Origin: Candidatus Eremiobacteraceae bacterium
GTDB lineage: Bacteria > Vulcanimicrobiota > Vulcanimicrobiia > Eremiobacterales > Eremiobacteraceae
Assembly: GCA_035295225.1 (NCBI GenBank)
Contig: DATGJI010000055.1
Span: forward strand, 124,001 to 188,000
Direction of reading: 5' to 3'
DNA: 64,000 nt
Position numbers and translations under genes: made by a program. Shown here piece after piece: positions 1 to 7,660 of the stretch; position 1 is the stretch's first letter, and every line of letters begins with the position of its first letter. Under the pieces are notes generated by a model, which searched no databases, was not told the origin of the DNA, and saw only the letters and a list, made by a program, of their open reading frames with translations.

Positions 1-152
1 CACGTCTGCTGCTGCGGGTACGAGACGCTGACTCCCAACCGCTCGAGCAGCTCGACGGTTGCGATGGCCGCTTTCGGCGCGAAGATGTCGACGAAGCAGG
101 GAACGAATAGCGCTACCGGTTCGCCGCGTCGATACGCACGCTCGTCTGCCAT
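1..152 (-). CDS. LutA/LldE-type (Fe-S)-binding protein, N-terminal part only
   Basis: The reverse strand from an ATG at 152 reads 50 codons to the window edge. The product begins MADERAYRRGEPVALFVPC and continues through FVDIFAPKAAIATVELLERL to a sequence ending SYPQQQT. This matches the start of the CCG-domain proteins of L-lactate utilisation (LutA/YkgE), which typically read ALFVPCFVD, then ATLELLERLG, then YP.QTCCGQP. The window ends just before the cysteine-rich CCG motif. In known systems LutA works with LutB and LutC to oxidise lactate in the cytoplasm; those partners would lie to the left, outside the window. The gene is divergent from the S9 peptidase at 297. The family call rests on 50 residues, but the N-terminal motif is distinctive. 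Confidence 0.75.
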   Translation of the reverse strand, partial: MADERAYRRGEPVALFVPCFVDIFAPKAAIATVELLERLGVSVSYPQQQT

Positions 153-296
153 TACGCCGCGTTCTGCTTGCACGCCCGCGCCCCTCGTCGGCGCCGTCAA
201 TACGCGCAAGGTCTACAAGTATTGATCCAGGAAATGCGCCTGACCGTCGGGCGCTCGAGGTCAGGCCGCCCTTTCCTATTGGGGGACTTTAGGCGA

Positions 297-2372
297 ATGC
301 AGTTCACTCGCGCTATCATTCGATTTTCCATCGCCGCGCTATGCGCCGGAGCGTTGACCGCCCCCGCAGCGGCGGCGCCGCGCCACGTGATGGCGGAAGA
401 TCTCTTCAAAATATCGTTTGTCGCGTCGGATCAGATCTCGCATGACGGTTCGCGCGTCGCGTTCGTCGTCACGAAGCTCGATGGCCCGAAGAACACGTAC
501 CTCAGCAATATCTGGGTTGCTGACGTCGCGAGCGGCAAGGTATGGCAGCTCACGCGCGGCGACAGCGACGCCGATCCGGCGTGGTCGCCCGACGACAAAT
601 GGATCGCATTTGACAGCGGACGCGGCGACAAGCAGCAGCTCTACAAGATCGCGCTCGACGGCGGCGAGGCGCAGCGGCTCACGAATGCGGCGGGCGGCGC
701 TTTCGGTCCGCAGTGGTCGCACTCAGGCTCGCGTATCCTCTACCAATCCGTCTCCGTCGCGCCCAAGCCGAAGGCCGATGTCGACTGGCGGGCCGCCGGT
801 TTTACGCCGAGCGCCGATCAGCAGACAAGCGATGTCCGCACCATCGACGTCTTGCACTTCGAAGACAACGGTCAGGGCGAGACGTGGTCGAAGACCGAGC
901 ACCTCTGGACTGTGAATGCGGATGGGACGAACGCGCGCGCGCTGACGAGCGGCACAGCGTATTCCGAAGGCCAAGCGGCGTGGTCGCCGGACGACAAGCA
1001 GATCGCGTTCGTCACGTATCGCGGATTCGATCCCATGCTCTTCCGCAGCGACATCTACGTCATTCCGTCCGGCGGCGGAGACATGCACAAGCTTCCGTTC
1101 CCGCCCGGCTCTCTCAACGGCCCGACGTGGTCGCGCGATGGTGCGTCGCTCTGGTATTTCGCGTCCAAGACGCCCGATCCGGCGGGATATCCGTCCGTTC
1201 TCCACTCGACGCTCGACGGCTCGTCGAGCCATCTCTTAGTTCCCGAAGACATGTTTGCGTTCGGCGATGCCATCCTCACAGATACAAAGGAAGGCGGAGC
1301 AGGCTGCGGCCCGCTCTTCGGCCCCGGTGATCGCTGGTTTATCGCCAACGTGAGCACGCCGGGCGCCGCAGTTCTCGTGCGCTTCGACACGCAGACGGGC
1401 CAGGCGCAGACCATCATCGGCAACGACACCGAGATATCCGAATGCTCGATGAGCGACGACGGTTCGCGCGTGGCATACGTCTCCTCCGATGCGACGCATC
1501 CTGGCGAGGTCTTCGTCGCCGACTCGTCGGGCGGCGGGCAGCGACAGCTGAGCCAGATGAATCGCGACTATCTCGCTTCAGTCGCGCTTTCACAGCCCGA
1601 GCCGATCGCGGTGCGCAACGGCGCCGGTGAGTCCGTGTCGGCGTGGATCATGCGGCCGCCGAATGCCGTGCCGGGCAGACGCTATCCCACGATCCTCAAC
1701 ATCCATGGCGGTCCGGAGACGGAGTTCGGCAACTCGTTCTTCCACGAGTTCCAGTATCTCGCGGGCTTAGGCTACAACGTCGTCTATGCCGATCCGCGCG
1801 GCAGCGTCGGGTTCGGCTACAAGTTTGAGTCGGAGCTCAATGGCAATTGGGGCGATCCGATGTTCAACGACGAGATGGCGGTGATGGATGCCGCGCTGCG
1901 CCGGCCGGACGTGGACGCATCGCGCACGTGCGTTTCGGGCGGAAGTTATGGCGGCTACTCGACGCTTTGGATCATCGGCCACACGCATCGCTTCAAATGC
2001 GCGCTTGCCGAACGCGTCGCGAGCAATTTGGAAACGCTTCTTCTTGCCAGCGACTTCGCGAGCGGTCAGAGCTCCACGCACAGCTGGGGGAATTCTTGGG
2101 ACCATCCAGCCGTGTATTGGAAGCAATCGCCCATCGCGTACGTCGCCAACGTGACCACGCCGTTGATGCTGATCCACGGCGATCAGGACATCCGCACGCC
2201 GATCGATCAGACGCTGCAGGAATACTCGGCGCTCAAGATCCTCGGCAGACCGGTCAAGTACGTCGCGTTTCCGCGCGAGAACCACGATCTCTCACGCACC
2301 GGCGAGCCGATCCACCGGGTCGAGCGGCTTCGCATGATGGCGGAGTGGTTCGCTCGCTACGTCGGGCCGTGA
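297..2372 (+). CDS. S9 family prolyl oligopeptidase-type serine peptidase, secreted
   Basis: A 691-residue protein when started at the ATG at 297, which has a GGGGGA ribosome-binding site about 10 bases upstream and begins with a clear signal peptide (MQFTRAIIRFSIAALCAG, then APAAAAP). An upstream in-frame ATG at 168 would put 43 charged residues before the signal and is unlikely. Residues 30-430 form a WD40-like TolB/DPP beta-propeller with repeated WSPDDKxIAF motifs. The C-terminal third is an alpha/beta hydrolase with GGSYGGYS (nucleophile Ser near 550), HGDQDIRTP (Asp near 629-631) and ENHDLS (His near 663). These families release peptides from oligopeptide substrates, here probably in the periplasm. 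It appears to be transcribed alone. The exact specificity (acylaminoacyl or dipeptidyl) cannot be read from sequence. Confidence 0.93.
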   Translation: MQFTRAIIRFSIAALCAGALTAPAAAAPRHVMAEDLFKISFVASDQISHDGSRVAFVVTKLDGPKNTYLSNIWVADVASGKVWQLTRGDSDADPAWSPDDKWIAFDSGRGDKQQLYKIALDGGEAQRLTNAAGGAFGPQWSHSGSRILYQSVSVAPKPKADVDWRAAGFTPSADQQTSDVRTIDVLHFEDNGQGETWSKTEHLWTVNADGTNARALTSGTAYSEGQAAWSPDDKQIAFVTYRGFDPMLFRSDIYVIPSGGGDMHKLPFPPGSLNGPTWSRDGASLWYFASKTPDPAGYPSVLHSTLDGSSSHLLVPEDMFAFGDAILTDTKEGGAGCGPLFGPGDRWFIANVSTPGAAVLVRFDTQTGQAQTIIGNDTEISECSMSDDGSRVAYVSSDATHPGEVFVADSSGGGQRQLSQMNRDYLASVALSQPEPIAVRNGAGESVSAWIMRPPNAVPGRRYPTILNIHGGPETEFGNSFFHEFQYLAGLGYNVVYADPRGSVGFGYKFESELNGNWGDPMFNDEMAVMDAALRRPDVDASRTCVSGGSYGGYSTLWIIGHTHRFKCALAERVASNLETLLLASDFASGQSSTHSWGNSWDHPAVYWKQSPIAYVANVTTPLMLIHGDQDIRTPIDQTLQEYSALKILGRPVKYVAFPRENHDLSRTGEPIHRVERLRMMAEWFARYVGP

Positions 2373-2432
2373 CCGCGCCTTAGAGCATGAATCGGATAGC
2401 CGGCACGTCGCCGAATACGTTAGCATAGACGT

Positions 2433-3257
2433 GTGAAGACATCAGAATCCGTGCGGCGCGCATGCGCCCACATCGACGCAAATCTCGACGCCCCGGTGAC
2501 GTTGCGCGCGCTCGGCCGCGAAGTCGGGATGAGCCCGGCGCATTTGCAGCGCGTGTTCAGCAAGTCGCTGGGCGTATCGCCGCGCCAGTACCAAGAGGCT
2601 CGCCGCTTGGAGCGGGTGCGGACGACGTTGCGCGACGGCAAGCCCGTCACGCATGCACTGCACGACGCGGGTTTCGGCTCGAGCAGCCGCCTCTACGAGC
2701 GCGCGGCGAAACATTTTGGCATGTCGCCCGCGGCGTATCGGCGCGGCGGTGACGGCGCGGAGATAGGTTATGCGGTGGCGCGCTGCCCGCTCGGACGCGT
2801 GCTGGTCGCAGCCACGCCGAAGGGCGTCTGCTCGGTGCGGCTCGGCGCAGAAGAGCGTTCACTGGTCTCGGCGGTTCGCGATGAATTCCCCGCCGCGCAT
2901 CTCGCGCCGGCTGATCGGCGCCTTCATACATATCTCTCGCGAATCGTGCGTCATCTCGAAGGCCGTCAACCGGATCTCGACCTGCCGCTCGACGTCCGCG
3001 CCACCGCGTTCCAGCGCCGTGTGTGGCAAGCGCTCCAGCGCATCCCCTACGGCGAGACGCGCTCGTACGGCGAGGTTGCGCGCTCCATCGGACGGCCGAC
3101 GGCTGCGCGAGCGGTCGCAAAAGCATGCGCTACGAACCCGGTCGCGCTCGCGGTGCCGTGCCATCGCGTCGTGCGTGCGGATGGCGCGATAGGCGGCTAT
3201 CGCTGGGGAGCGCAGCGCAAACGCGCGCTCTTGAGCGCAGAGCGCAACGCGTCGTAA
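2433..3257 (+). CDS. Ada-like AraC-HTH / O6-methylguanine-DNA methyltransferase fusion lacking the N-terminal Ada zinc domain
   Basis: A 274-residue protein with a GTG start. Residues 1-105 are an AraC-type double helix-turn-helix (VTLRALGREVGMSPAHLQRV, then GFGSSSRLYERAAKHFGMSP). Residues about 110-270 are a methylguanine methyltransferase with the active-site PCHR (Cys243) and the downstream GGYRWG. Full E. coli Ada also has an N-terminal zinc domain that removes methyl groups from phosphotriesters and switches on transcription; that domain is absent. The protein can therefore probably repair O6-alkylguanine and bind DNA, but the methyl-phosphotriester switch is missing, so any regulation would need another trigger. 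It starts 60 bases after the peptidase stop and ends just before the repeat cluster at 3264. Confidence 0.92.
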   Translation: MKTSESVRRACAHIDANLDAPVTLRALGREVGMSPAHLQRVFSKSLGVSPRQYQEARRLERVRTTLRDGKPVTHALHDAGFGSSSRLYERAAKHFGMSPAAYRRGGDGAEIGYAVARCPLGRVLVAATPKGVCSVRLGAEERSLVSAVRDEFPAAHLAPADRRLHTYLSRIVRHLEGRQPDLDLPLDVRATAFQRRVWQALQRIPYGETRSYGEVARSIGRPTAARAVAKACATNPVALAVPCHRVVRADGAIGGYRWGAQRKRALLSAERNAS

Positions 3258-3263
3258 GATAAT

Positions 3264-3535
3264 GTAGGGCGCGCCTTTATGGCGCGCCGGCGTTTGTCGG
3301 GCGCGTCGGCGGACCATAAAGGTCCGCCCTACATCGCGCCGGCGTTTTGTAGGGCGCGTCGGCGGACCATAAAGGTCCGCCCTACATCGCGAAGGCGTTT
3401 GTACGGCGCCGGCGGACCATAAAGGTCCGCCCTACATCACGTCCGCCCTACATCGCGCCGGCGGACCATAAAGGTCCGCCCTACATCGCGCCCGCCCCAA
3501 TCGCGCCGGCGGACCATAAAGGTCCGCCCTACATG
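3264..3535. repeat. Cluster of repeat A hairpins (five canonical units and one variant)
   Basis: Five copies of a 25-base unit (GGCGGACC, ATAAA, GGTCCGCC, then CTAC in this orientation) and one opposite-orientation variant at 3264-3288, in which the stems have become GGCGCGCC. Linkers are degenerate GCG-rich fragments such as CATCGCGCCGGCG. Each unit folds into an 8-bp perfect hairpin. The last unit supplies the stop codon of the receptor gene ending at 3529. No protein-coding signal is seen here. Confidence 0.93.
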
Positions 3536-5913
3536 GATACCTTGATCCCCGTCGAGAACGTCCGTGGCGGCGCGTAATGATTTCCTTGCGCGTTCAAGTA
3601 CGTCACGAAGTACCGGTCGTTGAGCACGTTCTGAATGCCGAGCGTCAACGCGGTGTGCGGCGCGATCGCCACGCCTCTTTCCATGTTGAAGGTCGTGTGC
3701 GGCGTGCGTTTGCAGTACCCGGGCGTTCCGGGCGGACAGCTCGCGGAGGATAGACCGCTACCATATTCGCCGTCCACCGAGAACCAGCCGTCGCGGTCGT
3801 CGTTGCGCAGCAGGCCGGTCGCGACGCTGTAGCGTTGTTCGTGGTCCGCAGGCGTGTAAGACGTGGGCGACCCGAAACACGGCGCGAGCAGCTCGGTTTC
3901 GCAGCCCTTGTTGAGCGAGACGACGTGCGCGATCGAGAAATACACGCGACCCGTTTGGGTGGGCTGCACGAAGTTCAGCGCTTCCTGCGAGAGGCGGCCT
4001 AGCTTGTAGTTGATGTCTTGGTGAAGCAGAGTCACGCCGACCTGCGTATCGTCGATGAGATCGTTCGCGTTCTTCTGCCAGACGCGGAAACCCAAGTCGC
4101 CAGACCCCAGCGGCAGATGACCGCCGAGCTCGAGCTGCGTATCGCGTTCCGGCTTCAGATCGAACTGGGCGAGTGTCGGCTGCAGCGGAAGGTTGAGCCT
4201 TTGCGCAGCAGCCGGACTCACGTTCTCAAACGAGAACGGTTCGAAGAAGCGCCCGACGTAGGCGTAGACGCTCGCGCGCTGACCGATATAGCGAGTGAGT
4301 TTCAGCCGCGGGCTGAACGCCCCGAAGCCCTGCGCGAATTGCGTCGATTTGATCGTGAAGAAATCGTAGCGAAGGCCGTAGTCGATCTGGAATGCCTCGG
4401 ACACGCGCCAGCTGTCTTGGATATAAGATTGGTATGTGTTTCCCAAATTCGGGTTGTTGTCGACCACGGTCACCGGAGCGGCTCCGAGGAAACTGTCCGG
4501 CTGCAGTGTCACCGAGTAGTTCTTGAATATGTGCGCCAGATCGTACGATATGCCGGCCGCGACGTTGTGGTGATCCGCGCTCTGCGCGTAGTCGGCCTGG
4601 AGGATCTCGTCGACGGCTGTCCGCTTGTCGGCGAGTGTAAAAGTGCACGTCGTCGGGAGAAACACCGCGCCCGGGTTGAGCGCGTTGGCGCAGTCCGCCG
4701 GCGTGCCGCCGTTGCCGTACGGCGGCGCCTCGACGTTCAACGCTTCGCCGTAGATGAAGTCGTTCATCGGATCGCCGAAATCTTGGATGGTCGAAGTCTT
4801 GAACGCCGGACCGAACGTCAGCGAACCCGTACTGCCGATCGCGTGGTGGATCTGCAGCGCGAGAAACGTGTCGTCTTGCCATTCGTTATCGTCCGTCGAA
4901 GCCGGTTCGCCGTTGTTGACGTCGTTTGGGATCTGGAACGTGCTGCGGCTGTGAACGATCGTGATGTTGGTGAAATTGTTCGTACCGCCCGGCAGCGTGA
5001 AGCGGACGAACTGATTGGCAGAACTCGAATTGTCGTGCGGCGAGTTGAGGTTCGGCGGATCCAGGCCGCGTGTGGTCTGTTGACCGCCGATCGCCACGTC
5101 GAAACCGCCCCCGCCCGCGATCGGCGAGTGAAAGCCGAACGTCGAGTGGAGAGTCGTGTAGGATCCGATGGACGCATCGTAGTCGACTCCAGGCAGCCCG
5201 GTTCCGGCCCGCGTCGACATATTGAACACGGAGCCGAATTTCAAACCGTATTGCGCAGGGTACGCGCCCTCGAGGAGGTCGACGAACGAGAGGTCGTTCA
5301 GGTTGATCTCGCCTCCGATATCGCGATTGAGCTCCTGCGGCAACGCGACGCCGTCGAGCAAGTAGTTGATGACGCCGTGGTCGCCGTTCATGTGCACGAC
5401 GCCGTTTGCGCCGCGGACCGCGCCCGGAAGCTGGATCTGCATTTCGGTGAAGCTGTTGTTGACCGGCAAGCGTGTGAGCGTCGTGCTGTTGAGAACGACG
5501 TCGCTTCCGCTTCCGTGGATCGGCGGCGACCCGGTAACGACGACGTGCCCTAACGCCCTCAGCGGCTGCAGCCCCACAACGACGTCCGCCCCTCCGCTGC
5601 CGAGATCGACGCGCACATCGCCGCGCAAGTCGCCCTGCGTGACCGACACTTCATACGTGCCGAGTGCGAGCGGCGGAAAAGTGAACCGGCCTCCGACGTC
5701 GGTGCTCGCCTTTGCAGTGAGATTATTTTCAGACGCAGTCACGAGTGCATGCGCGACCGGCGCGCCGTTGCTCGTAACCGTGCCGGTGAGGAAGGCGCTC
5801 GCATTGCCGGCGCTCGATGGCGCCGCCCACGCGATGGAGAGAGTAAGAAACGCCGCGGCGAGCGCTCCGCGCGCTACCATAGGGGCGCTGAGCGCCCGAA
5901 ATGCCTGGTACAT
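3529..5913 (-). CDS. TonB-dependent receptor with N-terminal carboxypeptidase-regulatory-like domain
   Basis: A 794-residue outer-membrane protein. The ATG at 5913 has a GGAG eight bases upstream and begins a signal peptide (MYQAFRALSAPMVARGALAA, then LSIAWAAPSSAG); a TTG at 5931 is an alternative. Residues about 40-120 are a CarboxypepD_reg beta-sandwich (FLTGTVTSNGAPVAHALVTA, then GGRFTFPPLALGTYEVSV), followed by a plug (YLLDGVALP, YPAQYGLKFGSVFNM) and a long beta-barrel. It lies 55 bases downstream of the small membrane protein at 5969-6592 and probably shares its transcript from the operator region at 6720. It is clearly related to the receptor at 7661 (shared RGLD-P-L-HD-SS and FQIP-D-N-DDN blocks). 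The substrate is unknown; context suggests a metal or metal chelate. The final ATG TAG codons are contributed by the adjoining repeat A. Confidence 0.9.
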   Translation of the reverse strand: MYQAFRALSAPMVARGALAAAFLTLSIAWAAPSSAGNASAFLTGTVTSNGAPVAHALVTASENNLTAKASTDVGGRFTFPPLALGTYEVSVTQGDLRGDVRVDLGSGGADVVVGLQPLRALGHVVVTGSPPIHGSGSDVVLNSTTLTRLPVNNSFTEMQIQLPGAVRGANGVVHMNGDHGVINYLLDGVALPQELNRDIGGEINLNDLSFVDLLEGAYPAQYGLKFGSVFNMSTRAGTGLPGVDYDASIGSYTTLHSTFGFHSPIAGGGGFDVAIGGQQTTRGLDPPNLNSPHDNSSSANQFVRFTLPGGTNNFTNITIVHSRSTFQIPNDVNNGEPASTDDNEWQDDTFLALQIHHAIGSTGSLTFGPAFKTSTIQDFGDPMNDFIYGEALNVEAPPYGNGGTPADCANALNPGAVFLPTTCTFTLADKRTAVDEILQADYAQSADHHNVAAGISYDLAHIFKNYSVTLQPDSFLGAAPVTVVDNNPNLGNTYQSYIQDSWRVSEAFQIDYGLRYDFFTIKSTQFAQGFGAFSPRLKLTRYIGQRASVYAYVGRFFEPFSFENVSPAAAQRLNLPLQPTLAQFDLKPERDTQLELGGHLPLGSGDLGFRVWQKNANDLIDDTQVGVTLLHQDINYKLGRLSQEALNFVQPTQTGRVYFSIAHVVSLNKGCETELLAPCFGSPTSYTPADHEQRYSVATGLLRNDDRDGWFSVDGEYGSGLSSASCPPGTPGYCKRTPHTTFNMERGVAIAPHTALTLGIQNVLNDRYFVTYLNAQGNHYAPPRTFSTGIKVSM

Positions 5914-5968
5914 GGATACTCCGTTCGTCAACTCGTCCTGCGCGATTCACGCGCGGACGAACATCAAG

Positions 5969-6592
5969 TTACAATGATGTGATGGCGAAACGGAGCGGTG
6001 GCGGGGGCCGATTGAAGAGCGGTGCGGACCATATCGGCAGCGGTAACGCCGCCGCATTGCGTTCGATTGCGCGCGCGTGCTGTTCGCTCGCGGGTCGCGC
6101 GGTCGGAAGGACGATGACGAGTGCGTCGACGATCGCGGGCATCTGAGATGCGGCTGCTCGCGTCGCAAGCGCGAGGATTATGACGGTGATTAGCGCACCA
6201 GCGACGCCGGCGGCGATGTCGTGCCCGCAGAACGGACAGCCTTCGCCGATCTGCGTCAACATTCCAATCGCGAGCTGCAGCGCAGCGGTGACGCCGAAAA
6301 AGCGAATGCCGACGCCGCCGAACGGAAGCGTGGCAAGGCCGACGTGCAGCATGCGCTTCAGGTCCCGCGCGCTTGACGACTGCTGGCGCAGCGTACGCCA
6401 CCCGAGGCAGAACACGGCGACGCATGCTAGCACCGTGAGACCGAGATACCAGTGACGCGCGCTGAAGAGCACTTCGTCCGCGTCCGATCCCATGGCGGCG
6501 AACTCAGCGGCAAGGTGAGCCACGATCGCGCCCGCGGCGATGAGGACGAGGTAGAACGGTCTTAGGTCCGGTCGGACGAGTGTCGTGCGCAT
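5969..6592 (-). CDS. Small polytopic membrane protein upstream of TonB receptor
   Basis: A 207-residue protein starting at the ATG at 6592 (MRTTLVRPDLRPFYLVLIAA). I see about four hydrophobic segments: near residues 12-30, 45-65, 85-105 and 118-140. A GCPFCGHD motif between the third and fourth gives a CxxC next to a His that could hold a metal or a disulphide. The C-terminal third is soluble and proline-rich. I do not recognise the family. The 235-residue protein encoded divergently at 6876 has the same layout (short N-terminus, GHALEL against AHLAAE after the first helix, a GH-containing loop, then an alanine-rich helix), so the two may be distant paralogues. Each precedes a TonB receptor, suggesting a role in the same uptake step at the inner membrane. 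Confidence 0.65.
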   Translation of the reverse strand: MRTTLVRPDLRPFYLVLIAAGAIVAHLAAEFAAMGSDADEVLFSARHWYLGLTVLACVAVFCLGWRTLRQQSSSARDLKRMLHVGLATLPFGGVGIRFFGVTAALQLAIGMLTQIGEGCPFCGHDIAAGVAGALITVIILALATRAAASQMPAIVDALVIVLPTARPASEQHARAIERNAAALPLPIWSAPLFNRPPPPLRFAITSL

Positions 6593-6666
6593 GCTCTTAA
6601 AGCTGTTATCGTCAAATTTCTCGCCGGAGCAAAGGCCGTCCCGAATCTGTCTCGGCGCGGCGGAGC

Positions 6667-6691
6667 GGCGGACCATAAAGGTCCGCCCTAC
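6667..6691. repeat. Repeat A, single copy
   Basis: A canonical repeat A unit in the divergent gap, 25 bases left of the Fur-type operator. This is one of the few copies lying at gene 5' ends rather than 3' ends. In transcripts of the leftward operon it would form a hairpin in the 5' leader if transcription starts near the operator. Confidence 0.9.
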
Positions 6692-6716
6692 ACCAAGGTG
6701 CGTTTGGCGGATTGCT

Positions 6717-6736
6717 ATTGAGAATCATTCTCTTTA
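6717..6736. promoter_or_regulatory. Fur-family operator in the divergent receptor intergenic region
   Basis: The sequence GAGAATCATTCTC at 6720-6732 is a perfect 6-1-6 inverted repeat, with two further outward pairs at 6716-6717 and 6735-6736. It matches the Fur/Zur/PerR class of operator. It lies about 125 bases from the start of the leftward membrane protein gene and 143 bases from the rightward one, so it could control both. The 13-base core is identical to the core of the operator in front of znuA at 23612. I could not identify -10 and -35 boxes here with confidence. Confidence 0.75.
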
Positions 6737-6875
6737 CGTTGGAATGGGATCTCAGCCGTTCTCGCGCGATTTCAACGACGAGCTCTCTCGCCGAATGAGA
6801 CCGCCATCACGTCGCGATCATTCCCAATATTTTCATCTTGTCGCGCGGCTGCACGCCCGGCGAGGGTAACAACCG

Positions 6876-7583
6876 GTGATTGGTGTATGTCCAACCATCA
6901 TGCACCCGCTGCTGCAGCGCGCCGCGCACTGGCCTTTACTCGTCGCCTTCGCGCTCGCCGCGATGGTCTCGGGCCACGCGCTCGAACTCGCTCTGGAAAA
7001 CGCGGGCGTGCTCGGCGATGGACGAGCTGCGTATAGCCACGTCGCGCAGGGACCAGCCGGGTTGTTCATCCTCGGATTGACGATGTTTGCCGTCGTTGCG
7101 CTTGTCGTATCCGTCGTGTGCAGCATCGGTTCCCGCAACACGACGATTGCCTCGATCGTTCCGGCCTTCGCCGCGCTGCGGCGCGTCGGGCCTTTCAGAA
7201 TGGCGCTGCCGATCGCCGGCTTGCAATTCCCGGCGTTGGTCGCCACCGAACTCTTCGAGCAGCGTTTATCAAGATTCGCGCATCCCGGCGTGGCAGCGAT
7301 ATTCGGCGCCGGTCATGTCACTGCCCCGATCATCCAATTGGCGATGACGGCGCTCGCCGCGCTCGCGCTTGCAGCCCTTGCACGCATGTCGTGCGATCAC
7401 GCCGACGATCTTCTCCGCGCCGCGCGCACGATCGCCAGAATCTTGACCGCCGCGCGCCACCAGCCACGAAGCGCTGCGCTCGTCGCGTCCATCTGCGAGC
7501 GCGCGGAACGCCCCGTCGATCATCCCCTCGCCTTCCGCCTCGCTAACCGGCCTCCACCTGCGATAGCCGCCGCGCGCGCGTAA
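6876..7583 (+). CDS. Small polytopic membrane protein, first gene of the rightward receptor/copper operon
   Basis: A 235-residue protein starting at a GTG with a GAGGG nine bases upstream; an ATG at 6900 (MHPLLQRAAHWPLLVAF) is the alternative. About four hydrophobic segments: residues 22-40, 62-85, 108-125 and 148-170. It is rich in Ala and has a FGAGHVTAP loop. The arginine-rich C-terminus ends in a proline stretch resembling that of the divergent protein at 5969-6592 (NRPPPAI against NRPPPPL). The family is not recognised. It is 77 bases upstream of a TonB receptor, with outer-membrane-like, CopC and CopD-like genes following, so a role in transition-metal handling at the inner membrane is inferred. 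Confidence 0.65.
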   Translation: MIGVCPTIMHPLLQRAAHWPLLVAFALAAMVSGHALELALENAGVLGDGRAAYSHVAQGPAGLFILGLTMFAVVALVVSVVCSIGSRNTTIASIVPAFAALRRVGPFRMALPIAGLQFPALVATELFEQRLSRFAHPGVAAIFGAGHVTAPIIQLAMTALAALALAALARMSCDHADDLLRAARTIARILTAARHQPRSAALVASICERAERPVDHPLAFRLANRPPPAIAAARA

Positions 7584-7660
7584 CGCGTCGTCGCGGTCCG
7601 TTTTTGCGGTCCTGCGGTCAATTCCGCGACCCGCTAACGCACCTATCGCTTTGTGGAGAT

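Noticed and set aside
3264-3535. CRISPR-like array
   Set aside because: Units are internally palindromic, occur in both orientations, have similar rather than unique linkers, occur singly elsewhere, and no cas genes are present.
4018-5553. 511-codon open frame on the plus strand
   Set aside because: It is antisense to the TonB receptor, has an Arg/Val/Glu-rich composition from reading GC-rich codons backwards, and shows no domain.
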